Shown: positions 42,600-51,747, counted from the stretch's first letter. The stretch: 64,000 nucleotides of DNA from Bacillota bacterium (GCA_023442775.1 JAEZXH010000010.1:1-64000); one strand, 5' to 3'. Made by a program: numbers and translations. The notes: generated by a model from the letters alone, not told the origin.

Positions 42600-42968
42600 T
42601 CACTCTTCCGGCTCATCTTTTCGGTGGGCGGCGTGGTCATACCCCTCTCTAAAGAGGGAGAGGACGTGGGCGTCGTCGAGGGAGTAGATGGCGCGGCGGC
42701 CGTCCTTCACGCTCTTGATGAGACGCTTCTTCTTCAGGAGGGCGAGTTGGTGGGAGATGCTCGACTGACTCATGTCCAAGAGCTCGGCGATGTCGTTGAC
42801 GCAGAGGTCCTCCATGGAGAGGGCGTAGATGATCTTGAGCCGAGTCGGGTCCCCCAAAACCTTGAAGATGGAGGACAGGAGGTCCATCAAGGTCTCGTCT
42901 TCTGAAAATGCGGAAAACTTCTCCTGCACCTCTTCGCGGCAGGCTTGGTCTTGATCGTAACGGTACAA
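42600..42968 (-). CDS. ArsR/SmtB-family metal-responsive repressor (CzrA/NmtR-like)
   Basis: The 122-residue winged-helix protein has the ArsR core LGDPTRLKIIYALS, recognition helix SQSSISHQLALLKKKRLI and wing KDGRRAIYSL. The C-terminal helix reads DAHVLSLFREGYDHAAH, the exact DxHx10HxxH spacing of the alpha-5 zinc/cobalt site in CzrA and SmtB. The alpha-3N cysteine site of CadC is incomplete (DLCVND). The open frame reaches 43034 without ATG, but the TTG at 42968 has AGGAGG at correct distance and is preferred. No metal transporter is adjacent; it trails the rsmA cluster. Confidence 0.88.
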   Translation of the reverse strand: MYRYDQDQACREEVQEKFSAFSEDETLMDLLSSIFKVLGDPTRLKIIYALSMEDLCVNDIAELLDMSQSSISHQLALLKKKRLIKSVKDGRRAIYSLDDAHVLSLFREGYDHAAHRKDEPEE

Positions 42969-42984
42969 AGATACCTCCTCTCTT

Positions 42985-43845
42985 CTATCTTCCCTTGGGC
43001 AGGGCCTTGGCGAGGGCGAGAAAGGACGCCTCATCGAGGGCCTCGGCCCGGGTATTCTCTTCGATGTTTGCCTCGCCTAAGGCCTCGCGTACCTCGTCTT
43101 TACTCCAGCGCCCTTCAAAGGAGGAGAGGGCGTTTAAGAGGGTCTTTCGCCTCTTGGAGAAGGCGGCCTTCACTACGAGGAAAAACTGCTCTCCTCCCTC
43201 GGGGAGGTTCTCCTTGAGGTCCATGTGTATCACCGCCGAATCCACCCGCGGCGCAGGATAGAAGACGGTGCGAGGCACGTCGAGGACGATGGCGGCGTGG
43301 GAATAGTACTGGACGAAGACGGAGAGGGCGCCGTAGTCCTTCCCCCCAGGGGGCGCCACCATCCGCTTCGCCACCTCCTTTTGCACCATGACGGTGATGG
43401 AGGAGAGGGGGAGGTCCTGGCCCAAGAGGGCGCCGAGGATGGGCGTGGTGACGTAGTAGGGAAGATTCGCCACCACCTTCACCTTCTTCCCGGGAAAGCG
43501 ACGAGCGAGCTCCTCCTTGAGGTCCACCTTCAAGACGTCTTCAAAGAGAATCTCCACGTTCTCCAGGCCCTCGAGGGTGTCCTCGAGGACTGGGGCGAGG
43601 CGGGTGTCAATCTCCACGGCGAAGACGGATTTCGCCGCGAGGGCCAAGGCTTCTGTCAGGGTTCCAATTCCCGTGCCGATTTCTAGGATCACGTCCTCTT
43701 CTCCCACCTCGGCGCCACGGAGAATCCCCTCGACGATGTTTCCGTCGATGAGAAAGTTCTGGCCAAAACACTTTTTCGTGTCGATGCCGTGGTCCTTCAT
43801 CACCTGGGCGAGGCGCGTCGGGCGATAGAGTCTATTTCTCGTCAA
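42985..43845 (-). CDS. rsmA: 16S rRNA (adenine1518/1519-N6) dimethyltransferase
   Basis: The roughly 286-residue KsgA-type enzyme dimethylates two adjacent adenines in helix 45 of 16S rRNA late in 30S assembly. Motifs are FGQNFLID, the SAM motif EIGTGIGTLTEAL, and the catalytic NLPYYVTTPIL. The start is uncertain: TTG at 43845 lies about ten bases after AAAGGGAG and overlaps rnmV by 14 bases; a TTG at 43866 is the alternative. Order tatD-rnmV-rsmA is the conserved Bacillota arrangement. Confidence 0.95.
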   Translation of the reverse strand: MTRNRLYRPTRLAQVMKDHGIDTKKCFGQNFLIDGNIVEGILRGAEVGEEDVILEIGTGIGTLTEALALAAKSVFAVEIDTRLAPVLEDTLEGLENVEILFEDVLKVDLKEELARRFPGKKVKVVANLPYYVTTPILGALLGQDLPLSSITVMVQKEVAKRMVAPPGGKDYGALSVFVQYYSHAAIVLDVPRTVFYPAPRVDSAVIHMDLKENLPEGGEQFFLVVKAAFSKRRKTLLNALSSFEGRWSKDEVREALGEANIEENTRAEALDEASFLALAKALPKGR

Positions 43846-44371
43846 GGCGCTGACACTCCCTTTCAAAGTCCTCCCGGGAAATCCCGAAGTGGTTGAGGCG
43901 TTTCAAGAACTGTTTCCCATTGGCCTCCCCAAGGCCCAAGCGACGGCCCACGATGCGGCGCCGTTTCGTCGCCTCTTCTCCCATGAGGAGATTGTGGGCG
44001 AGGAGGTCCTTCGTGGAAAACTCCTCTTCTCCCTTCTCCTCCGTGGCCTTCGCCTTCTCGAGGGCGGCGCGAATCGCCTCAGGGCTTGCATTCTCCACGC
44101 CGATGTCCTCTCCGCGGATGGCGAGGTCGCGGGGCAAGAAGGCGTGTTTTGCCCGGGGAAAGAGCTTCGCCAGGTCTCGTCGAATCCGCTCCCCCATAAA
44201 GTCCGGGTCGGTCAAGATGATGATGCCCCGGTTCTTCTCTGCGGTGCCCAGGACCTTGAGGAGCCTCTTCCCATAGGCGTAGCCTCCAGTGGCCACCACC
44301 TCGGCATCGACGGCGCGGCGCACGGCGGTGATGTCGTCTCTTCCCTCGACGACGATGATCTCTCGAATCAT
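43832..44371 (-). CDS. rnmV: Ribonuclease M5
   Basis: The 179-residue Toprim-domain nuclease matures 5S rRNA. The Toprim motifs EGRDDI near the start and ILTDPDFMGERIR are clear, and the C-terminal LLMGEEATKRRRIVGRRLGLG helps in 5S/L18 recognition. The ATG overlaps the tatD stop by four bases. Alone, this gene is a good marker of a Bacillota genome. Confidence 0.97.
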   Translation of the reverse strand: MIREIIVVEGRDDITAVRRAVDAEVVATGGYAYGKRLLKVLGTAEKNRGIIILTDPDFMGERIRRDLAKLFPRAKHAFLPRDLAIRGEDIGVENASPEAIRAALEKAKATEEKGEEEFSTKDLLAHNLLMGEEATKRRRIVGRRLGLGEANGKQFLKRLNHFGISREDFERECQRLDEK

Positions 44372-45135
44372 AGGCCGTAAAACGCCCGGGTGTTGGCGTC
44401 GGTGTGCTCCACCAACTCCTCCACGTCAATGCCGCGAAGGTTCGCGATGTTCTCTGCGACGAGGCGGACGTATTTCGGCTCGTTGCGCTTGCCCCGGTAG
44501 GGGACCGGGGTGAGGTAGGGGGAGTCGGTCTCGAGGAGAAGCTTCGTCAAGGGGACTTCCTTCGCCACTTCCTTGGGGACTCGGGCGTTCTTGAAAGTGG
44601 TGGTCCCGCCGAGGGCGATGTAGGCCCCTCTCTTCGTATATTCCCGCATGAGTTCCACGCTGCCGGAATAGCAGTGAATGAGGACCCGATCCTCGGGGTG
44701 CTCTTCCATGTGGGCCTTGATGAGGTCGAAGGTCTCCTGGTCCGCCTCTCGGCTGTGGATGACGATGGGTAGTCCCAGCTCGTGGGCGAGGGCGAGTTGT
44801 CGCTTAAAGACTTGTCGCTGGACATCTCTTGGGGAGAAGTCGTAGTGAAAGTCGAGGCCAATCTCTCCCAAGGCGACGACCTTCTCTTCCTTGGCGAGTT
44901 CTCGAAGGCGGGCCTCCACCTCGTCGTCGTAGGTCTTCGCCTCGTGGGGATGGACGCCGACGGTGGCGTAAATCCGCGGGTGTTCCTTGGCGAGAGCCAC
45001 CGAGGCCTCACTGGAGGGAAGGTCTGCGGCGATGTTGACCACGAGATCGATTCCTGCGGCCTCGAGGCCGCCTATGACCTCCTCTCGGTCGACGTCGAAA
45101 TCCTCGTCGTCTAGGTGTGCGTGGGAATCAATCAT
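44368..45135 (-). CDS. tatD: TatD-family metal-dependent DNase/hydrolase
   Basis: The 255-residue TIM-barrel hydrolase has the TatD motifs DSHAHLDD at the start, ALGEIGLDFHYD, VIHSREADQETF, LIHCYSG and LLLETDSPYLTP, which provide the metal ligands. YabD/TatD enzymes act as 3'-5' exonucleases in repair or RNA quality control. It follows metG by 15 bases and overlaps rnmV, as in other Bacillota. Confidence 0.96.
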   Translation of the reverse strand: MIDSHAHLDDEDFDVDREEVIGGLEAAGIDLVVNIAADLPSSEASVALAKEHPRIYATVGVHPHEAKTYDDEVEARLRELAKEEKVVALGEIGLDFHYDFSPRDVQRQVFKRQLALAHELGLPIVIHSREADQETFDLIKAHMEEHPEDRVLIHCYSGSVELMREYTKRGAYIALGGTTTFKNARVPKEVAKEVPLTKLLLETDSPYLTPVPYRGKRNEPKYVRLVAENIANLRGIDVEELVEHTDANTRAFYGL

Positions 45136-45150
45136 GGATGGTCCTTTCTA

Positions 45151-47136
45151 TTAGCCAATCTCCGCCCCGTCGACGATGTCCTCGAGGGTGGAGGCAATGG
45201 TGAGGTTGCCCTCGTCGTCCTCTGCGGCGAGGAGCATCCCGTAACTCATGACGCCTCTAAACTTCGCGGGTTTTAAGTTCGCGAGGATGAGAATCTTCTT
45301 GCCGATGAGGTCTTCTGGTTTGTAATAGTCCTTGATGGAGCTGACGATGTCTCTCTTCTCTTCTCCCAGGCGCAGGTGCAGGATGTAGAGCCGATCCGCG
45401 TTGGGATGGTCCTCGACCCCTTCCACATAGGCGACCTTGATGGAGAGTTTTGCAAAGTCCTCAATGGAGATTTGGGGCTTCTCTTCCTTTTCCTTCTTCG
45501 GTGCATCTTTCGGGGCCTCCTTCTTTTGCCCCATGGCGAGTTTTTCCGCCTTTCTGCGCTCGAAGAGCTCAACGTTTGCCGCGTCTAGGGCCTTGGCTTC
45601 CTCCTCGATGTCGAGGCGTGGGAAGATGATGTCTCCCTTCTGGACCTTCACGCCACTCTCTCCGAGGCCAAAGGTCTTGGCATCTTCCCAGGAGACATCC
45701 CCTGCGAGGGCGAGTTGTTCCCTGATGGCAGCGGTGGTGCGGCCCATGATGGGGCTGATGAGGATGGAGACGATGCGAAGGGCCTCTCGGAGGTTGTAGA
45801 GCACCGTGCCGAGGCGCTCCTTCTTGTCCTCTTCCTTGGCGAGAATCCAGGGGGTCGTCTCGTCGACGTACTTGTTCGCCCGGCGCACGAGGGACCAGAT
45901 GGCGTCCAAGATTTCCGAGAATTGGAAGGACTCGAGGGCCTCTTCCACCTTCTCGGGGAGGCTCTCGGCGAGGGCGATGAGCTCCTCGTCTGGGCCCTCA
46001 ACAGCTCCACGAGGGGGGACGGTGCCGTCGAAGTACTTCTCAATCATGGAGACGGTGCGGGAGAGGAGGTTTCCAAGGTCGTTGGCGAGGTCGGCGTTGA
46101 GGCGTTTAAAGAACTTTTCCTTGTTGAAGTTTCCGTCGTTTCCGAAGGAGAACTCTCGGAGGAGGAAGTACTTCAAGGCATCGACACCGTAGCGTTCGAC
46201 GATGGGCTCGGGGTAGACGACGTTGCCCTTGGATTTACTCATCTTGTCGTTGTCAAAGAGAATCCAGCCGTGGCCGAAGATTTTCTCGGGCAGGGGGAGG
46301 TCTAGGGCCATCAAGAGGGCGGGCCAGATGATGGTGTGAAACCGCATGATTTCCTTGCCCACCAGGTGAACTTGGGCGGGCCAGAAGGCCTTGTAGTTCT
46401 CTTCGTTCTCCGTCCCCATCCCAAGGGCCGAGAGGTAGCACGAGAGGGCGTCAATCCAGACGTAGACCACGTGCTTCTCGTCGAAGGGGACTTTGACCCC
46501 CCAGTCAAAGGAGCTGCGGGTGACGGAGAGGTCTTGCAGCCCTTCGGCGAGGAAGTTTTTCACCATCTCGTTTTTCCGGAAGGCGGGCTCGATGAATTCC
46601 GGATGGTCCTCGTAGTACTTGAGGAGGCGGTCCCGGTACTTCGAGAGGCGGAAGAAGTAAGACTCTTCCTTGCTGAGGTGGGTCTTTCGTCCGCAGTCGG
46701 GACAGGTGTGGCCCTCGCCGAGTTGGGACTCGGTCCAGAAGGCCTCGCAAGGGGTGCAGTAATACCCCTCGTATTCGCTCTTGTAGATCTCCCCCTTGTC
46801 GTAAAGCTCTTGGAAGATGCGCTGGACATTCTTCTCGTGGTGGGGATCCGTGGAGCGGATAAAGGCGTCGTAGTCGATGTCCAAGAGAGTCCAGAGCTTC
46901 TTGATCTCGGCGACGATGCCGTCGACGTACTCCTTGGGGCTGACCCCGGCTTCAAGGGCCTTCTCCTGAATCTTTTGTCCGTGTTCGTCACTTCCCGTGG
47001 TAAAGAAGACCTCGTAGCCCAAGAGCTCCTTGTACTTCTTCAAGGCATCGGCGGCGACGGTGCAATAGGTGTGGCCGATGTGCAGATTATCGCTGGGATA
47101 ATAGATCGGCGTGGTGAGATAATAGCGTTTCGTCAT
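45151..47136 (-). CDS. metG: Methionyl-tRNA synthetase with C-terminal tRNA-binding domain
   Basis: The 661-residue class I synthetase charges initiator and elongator tRNA-Met. The HIGH motif is NLHIGHTY near residue 18, the zinc-binding CTPCEAFW..CPDCGRKT knuckle lies about 128-150, and KMSKSKGN lies near 297. After the anticodon-binding helices, a lysine/alanine-rich linker leads to the EMAP/Trbp111-type domain (DFAKLSIKVAYVEGVEDHPNAD...) from about residue 555, which dimerises and binds tRNA. It starts the metG-tatD-rnmV-rsmA-arsR cluster. Confidence 0.98.
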   Translation of the reverse strand: MTKRYYLTTPIYYPSDNLHIGHTYCTVAADALKKYKELLGYEVFFTTGSDEHGQKIQEKALEAGVSPKEYVDGIVAEIKKLWTLLDIDYDAFIRSTDPHHEKNVQRIFQELYDKGEIYKSEYEGYYCTPCEAFWTESQLGEGHTCPDCGRKTHLSKEESYFFRLSKYRDRLLKYYEDHPEFIEPAFRKNEMVKNFLAEGLQDLSVTRSSFDWGVKVPFDEKHVVYVWIDALSCYLSALGMGTENEENYKAFWPAQVHLVGKEIMRFHTIIWPALLMALDLPLPEKIFGHGWILFDNDKMSKSKGNVVYPEPIVERYGVDALKYFLLREFSFGNDGNFNKEKFFKRLNADLANDLGNLLSRTVSMIEKYFDGTVPPRGAVEGPDEELIALAESLPEKVEEALESFQFSEILDAIWSLVRRANKYVDETTPWILAKEEDKKERLGTVLYNLREALRIVSILISPIMGRTTAAIREQLALAGDVSWEDAKTFGLGESGVKVQKGDIIFPRLDIEEEAKALDAANVELFERRKAEKLAMGQKKEAPKDAPKKEKEEKPQISIEDFAKLSIKVAYVEGVEDHPNADRLYILHLRLGEEKRDIVSSIKDYYKPEDLIGKKILILANLKPAKFRGVMSYGMLLAAEDDEGNLTIASTLEDIVDGAEIG

Positions 47137-47177
47137 GACTTCTCCTTCCTCCCCCTCTCGTGGGATACACTCCTTTC

Positions 47178-47206
47178 ATTATAGCCGTTTTTTCATCCCC
47201 CTTCAA
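47178..47206 (-). promoter_or_regulatory. Promoter of the metG cluster
   Basis: TTGAAG (47206-47201) and a perfect TATAAT (47183-47178) spaced by 17 bases on the minus strand, about 45 bases upstream of metG. Confidence 0.75.
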
Positions 47207-47387
47207 TTTTTGAGGTGACAAAAGGAGGAGAGGGCCGGAAAGGGAACCTGGTCTGGGATCGCAAACGACCCTCTGGGAATGGATGATTGATAAATCCTAA
47301 ACACTTTTCAGTATCTTTAACGTTTCGTTTATTTTATTAAAATCCTACAACGAATTTCAAATTCTTAACGCAGGGGAATCCGTTTTC

Positions 47388-47396
47388 TGCTATGCT
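47388..47396 (+). promoter_or_regulatory. Extended -10 promoter for the AgcS pair
   Basis: TGC-TATGCT on the plus strand, 45 bases before the ATG. A TTAACG at 47365-47370 is too far for a good -35. Confidence 0.45.
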
Positions 47397-47440
47397 AAAG
47401 AGGTAGGATGTTCCGTACGAGAATCTTAGGAGGTCACCCT

Positions 47441-48832
47441 ATGCCATCATTTCTCACCATGTTCGCCTCGATCAACAGGAGTCTCAACACGGTCCTTTGG
47501 GGGCCGCCGATGCTCCTCATTCTCGCAAGTGCGGGCGCCTTTATGGCTCTTCGCACCAAGGGATTCGCCTACAGACACTTCCCCTTCGTCCTCAAGAACA
47601 CCTTTGGAAAAGTCTTTGAAAAGGATGCCACAGGACACGGCCAAGTCTCCCCCTTTCAGGCGCTGACGACAGCGCTTGCCGCCGGGGTGGGCACCGCCAA
47701 CATCGTCGGCGTGGGAAGTGCGATTATGATGGGGGGCCCGGGGGCCATCTTCTGGATGTGGATGGCGGCTCTCGTGGGGATGAGCACGAAGTTCTCCGAA
47801 GTCACCCTCTCCGTGGCCTACCGCGACATCGACGAACACGGCAACGTCCGTGGGGGCCCGATGTATTACTTAACGAAGGGGCTGAAGTCTCCCTGGCTCG
47901 GGAAGCTCTTCGCCGTCTTCGGCGCCTTTGCCACCTTTGGCATCGGCTGTACCGTCCAATCCAACTCCATCGCCAACTCGGTCTATGAGGTCTTTCACGT
48001 GCCCCACTTGGTCACGGGCCTCATCGTCGGAGTCATCGCCTTTGTGGGCCTCATTGGGGGCATCAAGCGCATCGGCCAGGTGACGGAACGCCTCGTCCCC
48101 TTTATGTCCATCATCTACATCACCGGGGGGATTGTGGTCATCTTCCTCCACCGGCACAACTTACTCCCGGCGCTTGCCTCGATCTTCCAACACGCCTTTC
48201 ATCTGAAGGCCGTCGGCGGAGGTCTCACGGGCTACACCATCGTCATGGCGATGCGCGCTGGAGTCAGCCGTGGCTTCTTCTCCAACGAAGCGGGGATGGG
48301 GAGCTCTCCCATCGCCCACGCGGCGGCGACGACGGATCACCCGGCGCGCCAAGGGCTCTGGGGGGTCTTTGAGGTCTTCGTGGACACGATCGTCATCTGT
48401 TCTCTGACCTCCCTCGTGGTCCTCACCACGGGAATCTGGCAGACCCACGACAACCCGGCGTCTCTCGTGGCCATGAGTTTTGGGGAAGGGTTTTTCATTG
48501 GACCCTACATCGTCACCGCAGGACTCGTCCTCTTCGCCCTCTCCACGGTCCTCGGCTGGTCCTACTACGGAGAGCGTTGTGCCCAGTACTTGGGCGGAGA
48601 CAAGTTCTCCCGGTTCTACCTCTACGTCTATGTCGTCCTCGTCGTCATTGGAGCCATTGCCGATCTCGATTTGGTGTGGCTCGTCGCCGACAACTTAAAT
48701 GGTCTTATGGCCATTCCAAACCTCATTGGGGTCATTGGCCTCTCTGGGGTGACGGTGCGCCTCTTGCGCGACTTCCTCTCCGATCCAAAGCGAATCAGAG
48801 AGAGTGCCGAGTGGCAACAATACTTACGTTAA
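47441..48832 (+). CDS. Sodium:alanine/glycine symporter, AgcS family (copy 1)
   Basis: The 463-residue protein belongs to the alanine-or-glycine:cation symporter family. Seen motifs include FQALTTALAAGVGTANIVGVGSA (split here as the FQALTTALAAGVGT start), the GGPGAIFWMWMAALVGMSTK segment, AGVSRGFFSNEAGMGSSPIAH and the DLVWLVADNLNGLMAIPN end. About eleven helices take up alanine or glycine with Na+. The ATG at 47441 has TAGGAGG eight bases upstream; an earlier ATG at 47408 lacks one. A paralogue follows after 32 bases. Confidence 0.95.
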   Translation: MPSFLTMFASINRSLNTVLWGPPMLLILASAGAFMALRTKGFAYRHFPFVLKNTFGKVFEKDATGHGQVSPFQALTTALAAGVGTANIVGVGSAIMMGGPGAIFWMWMAALVGMSTKFSEVTLSVAYRDIDEHGNVRGGPMYYLTKGLKSPWLGKLFAVFGAFATFGIGCTVQSNSIANSVYEVFHVPHLVTGLIVGVIAFVGLIGGIKRIGQVTERLVPFMSIIYITGGIVVIFLHRHNLLPALASIFQHAFHLKAVGGGLTGYTIVMAMRAGVSRGFFSNEAGMGSSPIAHAAATTDHPARQGLWGVFEVFVDTIVICSLTSLVVLTTGIWQTHDNPASLVAMSFGEGFFIGPYIVTAGLVLFALSTVLGWSYYGERCAQYLGGDKFSRFYLYVYVVLVVIGAIADLDLVWLVADNLNGLMAIPNLIGVIGLSGVTVRLLRDFLSDPKRIRESAEWQQYLR

Positions 48833-48864
48833 ATCCCGGCCCTTTGGGCATGTAGGAGGTATCT

Positions 48865-50259
48865 ATGGAACATTTTCTAGATCAAGTGCAAGCGACTGCC
48901 AATGTGATTAAAGACTTTATCTGGGGCCCGCCCCTGTTGGTTCTCGTCGTCGGCGGAGGACTCTTCCTCGCCCTGCGTTCGGGAGGCATCGCCTATCGTC
49001 ATTTTGGCTACATCATCCGCAATACGGTGATGAAGATGTTCAAGCAAGAGTCTCACGGAGATGGGGAGGTCTCCTCCTTCCAGGCCCTCTCCACCGCCTT
49101 GGCGGGGACCGTGGGAACGGGGAACATCGTCGGGGTCTCCGGCGCGATTCTCCTCGGAGGACCCGGATCGATCTTTTGGATGTGGATCGCCGCCATCGTG
49201 GGGATGACCACGAAGTTTACCGAGGCGACTCTCGCCATTGCCTATCGTGAAATCGACGAAACCGGTCGGGTTCGCGGCGGTCCAATGTACTACATCAAGA
49301 ACGGGATGCGCCAACCCTGGCTCGCCAAGCTCTACGCCTTCTTCGCCGGCTTTGCAATGCTCGCCATCGGTAGTCTCGTTCAGTCCAACGCCATCTCCAA
49401 CACCGTCCTCGATACCTTCCACGTCCCCACCTGGGTCAGCGGCATCATCATCGCCGTCCTCGCCCTCTTCGTCGTCGTTGGGGGCATCAAGCGCATCGGC
49501 CAAGTCACTGAACGCCTCGTGCCGATTATGGCGGTCATCTACATCATCGGGGGCATCATCGTCCTCATCGTCCACCGCGCCCACCTCTGGGAGGCCTTTA
49601 CCTCGATCTTTACCTGTGCCTTTAGTCTTCAAGCCGCCGGTGGTGGACTTGCGGGCTACACCTTGATCATGGCCATTCGCGCCGGCGTCAGCCGCGGGGT
49701 CTTCACCAACGAAGCTGGTTGGGGAAGTTCTGCCATCGCCCACGCCGCCGCCACCACGGACCACCCCGCGCGCCAAGGGATGTGGGGCGTCTTTGAAGTC
49801 TTCGCAGACACCATCGTCATCTGTACCCTCACCGCCCTCGTCATCCTCTCCACCGGCGTGTGGCAAGGACACGACAATGCGGCTTCCCTCGTGGCGTTCT
49901 CCTTCGGGGAAGGCTTTGCCGCCGGACGCTACATCGTCACCATCGGTCTCATCCTCTTCGCCTTCTCCACCGCCCTCGGTTGGAACTACTACGGCGAAAC
50001 CTGTGTGGAATATCTCCTGGGACCCGTGGGCAAAAACGTCTATCGCTACATCTACATCGGCTGCCTCTTCATCGGCGCCGTCACCGAGCTGCCCCTCGTG
50101 TGGGTCTTTGCAGACATCTTAAATGGTCTCATGGCCCTTCCCAACGTCATCGGCCTCATCGCCCTCTCCGGCGTTGCGGTAGCTCTCTTTAAGGACTTCT
50201 TCAAGGATCCCGATCGCATCCGCACCGATGTCTCGGAATGGAAAAAACTCGTCCGCTAA
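48865..50259 (+). CDS. Sodium:alanine/glycine symporter, AgcS family (copy 2)
   Basis: The 464-residue protein is a tandem paralogue of its neighbour, with the same motif order: FQALSTALAGTVGTGNIVGV, GGPGSIFWMWIAAIVGMTTK and AGVSRGVFTNEAGWGSSAIAH. Differences in the substrate-facing FTNEAGWG versus FSNEAGMG loop suggest different preferences. It has a TAGGAGG site. No terminator separates the two, so they are co-transcribed. Confidence 0.95.
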   Translation: MEHFLDQVQATANVIKDFIWGPPLLVLVVGGGLFLALRSGGIAYRHFGYIIRNTVMKMFKQESHGDGEVSSFQALSTALAGTVGTGNIVGVSGAILLGGPGSIFWMWIAAIVGMTTKFTEATLAIAYREIDETGRVRGGPMYYIKNGMRQPWLAKLYAFFAGFAMLAIGSLVQSNAISNTVLDTFHVPTWVSGIIIAVLALFVVVGGIKRIGQVTERLVPIMAVIYIIGGIIVLIVHRAHLWEAFTSIFTCAFSLQAAGGGLAGYTLIMAIRAGVSRGVFTNEAGWGSSAIAHAAATTDHPARQGMWGVFEVFADTIVICTLTALVILSTGVWQGHDNAASLVAFSFGEGFAAGRYIVTIGLILFAFSTALGWNYYGETCVEYLLGPVGKNVYRYIYIGCLFIGAVTELPLVWVFADILNGLMALPNVIGLIALSGVAVALFKDFFKDPDRIRTDVSEWKKLVR

Positions 50260-50312
50260 CCTTGACGAAACCCCCTTTTCCTCTCATACTGAGAAGGGAA
50301 AGGGGTGTTTTT

Positions 50313-50540
50313 ATGAAACACATCATCGACCTTCGTGCCCCAGAAGACTACAAGAAGAATCATCGGGAGGGCGCGGTGAATCTCTCCCTCTTCGATCTCC
50401 TCGCCTACGTTGAGGAGAACGTGAAGGAGGGCGACGAGATTGGCCTCTATTGCTACCATGGAAACCGTGCAGGTCACGGCGTCCTCCTCTTGGAAGAGGC
50501 GGGCTACACTGCAGAAAATCTCGGGGGCTACGAGGAATAA
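50313..50540 (+). CDS. Small single-domain rhodanese-like protein
   Basis: The 75-residue protein has a rhodanese fold start (IIDLRAPEDYKKNHREGAVNL) and an active-site loop with cysteine in YCYHGNRAGHG (CxxGxR-like). Such small proteins move sulfane sulfur between partners. The ATG at 50313 follows a GGGAAAGGGG site; an upstream in-frame ATG at 50238 lies inside the end of the symporter gene. A bidirectional terminator follows 26 bases after the stop. Confidence 0.85.
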   Translation: MKHIIDLRAPEDYKKNHREGAVNLSLFDLLAYVEENVKEGDEIGLYCYHGNRAGHGVLLLEEAGYTAENLGGYEE

Positions 50541-50566
50541 TCGAAGAGAATGATTCTTCCGCAAAC

Positions 50567-50597
50567 AAAAAGACGTGCACCGCGCACGTCCTTTTTT
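50567..50597. terminator. Bidirectional terminator
   Basis: GACGTGC / GCACGTC stem with A and T runs between the convergent rhodanese and amidohydrolase genes. Confidence 0.87.
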
Positions 50598-51747
50598 ATG
50601 TCTCCTTGCGATGGCGAAACTCTCCATCGATGATTGTGGCGAGACACCTGGCGTCCATCTCCCGTAGGGGATTCTTGTCGTAGATGCAAAGATCTGCGTC
50701 CTTGCCCACCTCAAGGCTCCCCACCCGATCCGCAATGCCCACGGCACGGGCCGCCTCGATGGTGATGGCGCGTAGGGCCACCTCTTCGGGAACTCCCTCG
50801 GCGACGGCGAGGCCCGCCATGCGGGGGAGGCTCTCGCAGGGGAGCACCGGGTGATCCGTCATCATGGCGAAGGCAATCCCCTCCTCGGCCATACGGACGA
50901 GGGTGTGAAAGCCCTTCTCCTTGAGTTCAAACTTCGACTTCGTCCCGAAGGTGGGGCCCAAGATGATGGGGATCTGGGCCTCCTTCAGCTCCTCCCAGAT
51001 GAGGTGGGCCTCGGTGCAGTGGTCCAAGGTAATGTTCACGTCAAACTCCCTGGCGATGCGAAGCGCCGTGAAGATGTCGTCGGCGCGGTGGGCGTGGGCC
51101 TTTAGGGGAATCTTTTTCTCAAGGACCGCCACGAGGGGCTCCAAGGTCGGGTCCAAAGGCGCCTTTCCCACGGCGAGGTCTCGTCTTCTCTTGTACTCCA
51201 TCGCGTCGAAGAGGGCCTTTCGAATGAGCCAGGCCACCGCCATCCGGGTCTTCGGCATGGTGTCCCGGTTCATGCCGTAGACCTTTCTCGGATTCTCCCC
51301 GAAGGCAATCTTTTGGGCCACTGGGTCCTTCAAGACCATCTTGTCCACACAGCGGCCCCAGGTCTTCATGGCGAGGAAACTCCCGCCCATGACGTTGGCG
51401 GATCCAGGGCCGGTGACCACGGTGGTGACTCCCTTTTCGAGGGCCTTCTCGAAGCTCTCGTCCATGGGGTTGATGGCATCGATGGCGCGAAGGTAGGGCG
51501 TCACCGGGTTCGACCGCTCGTTTTCGTCACTGCCCGCGGCGCCGATGATCTCCTCCATGATGCCGATGTGGCAATGGGGATCGATGAAGCCGGGGAAGAT
51601 ATTGGCGTCGCCGAAGGAGATGACCTCTGCCCCCTCGGGAATGTCCCCGTCGCCGACGCCGACGATCTTTCCTCCCTCGATGAGGAGGTGTCCCCCTTCG
51701 AGGATCTCCTCACCGGTGTAGATGCGTTTTGCACAGACGGCAATCAT
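50596..51747 (-). CDS. Amidohydrolase-family metalloenzyme (imidazolonepropionase-like)
   Basis: The 383-residue protein has the amidohydrolase layout: a small beta domain formed by both ends and a TIM barrel. Metal ligands are visible as FPGFIDPHCHIG, KAHAHRADD, TLDHCTEAH and MMTDHPVLP, and the C-terminal VGSLEVGKDADLCIYD rejoins the beta domain. Substrate is not predictable; related enzymes act on cyclic amides or peptides. The ATG at 51747 overlaps the tex stop (ATGA) and lies seven bases after GGAG, so it is preferred to the ATG at 51759. It is therefore translated with Tex. Confidence 0.9.
   Translation of the reverse strand: MIAVCAKRIYTGEEILEGGHLLIEGGKIVGVGDGDIPEGAEVISFGDANIFPGFIDPHCHIGIMEEIIGAAGSDENERSNPVTPYLRAIDAINPMDESFEKALEKGVTTVVTGPGSANVMGGSFLAMKTWGRCVDKMVLKDPVAQKIAFGENPRKVYGMNRDTMPKTRMAVAWLIRKALFDAMEYKRRRDLAVGKAPLDPTLEPLVAVLEKKIPLKAHAHRADDIFTALRIAREFDVNITLDHCTEAHLIWEELKEAQIPIILGPTFGTKSKFELKEKGFHTLVRMAEEGIAFAMMTDHPVLPCESLPRMAGLAVAEGVPEEVALRAITIEAARAVGIADRVGSLEVGKDADLCIYDKNPLREMDARCLATIIDGEFRHRKET

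Larger units (their letters stand above)
47137..47440. other. Divergent intergenic region between metG and the first AgcS gene
   Basis: This 304-base gap holds the metG promoter (47178-47206, minus) and an extended -10 for the symporter genes (47388-47396, plus). The middle (47221-47290) is GC-rich with short complementary blocks (GGTC/GACC), but I could not assign it to a known riboswitch. The rest is AT-rich with no gene. Confidence 0.55.

Noticed and set aside
47221..47290. Glycine riboswitch before the AgcS genes
   Set aside because: I could not find the conserved glycine-aptamer core in this GC-rich leader, so no call is made. A covariance-model search would settle it.
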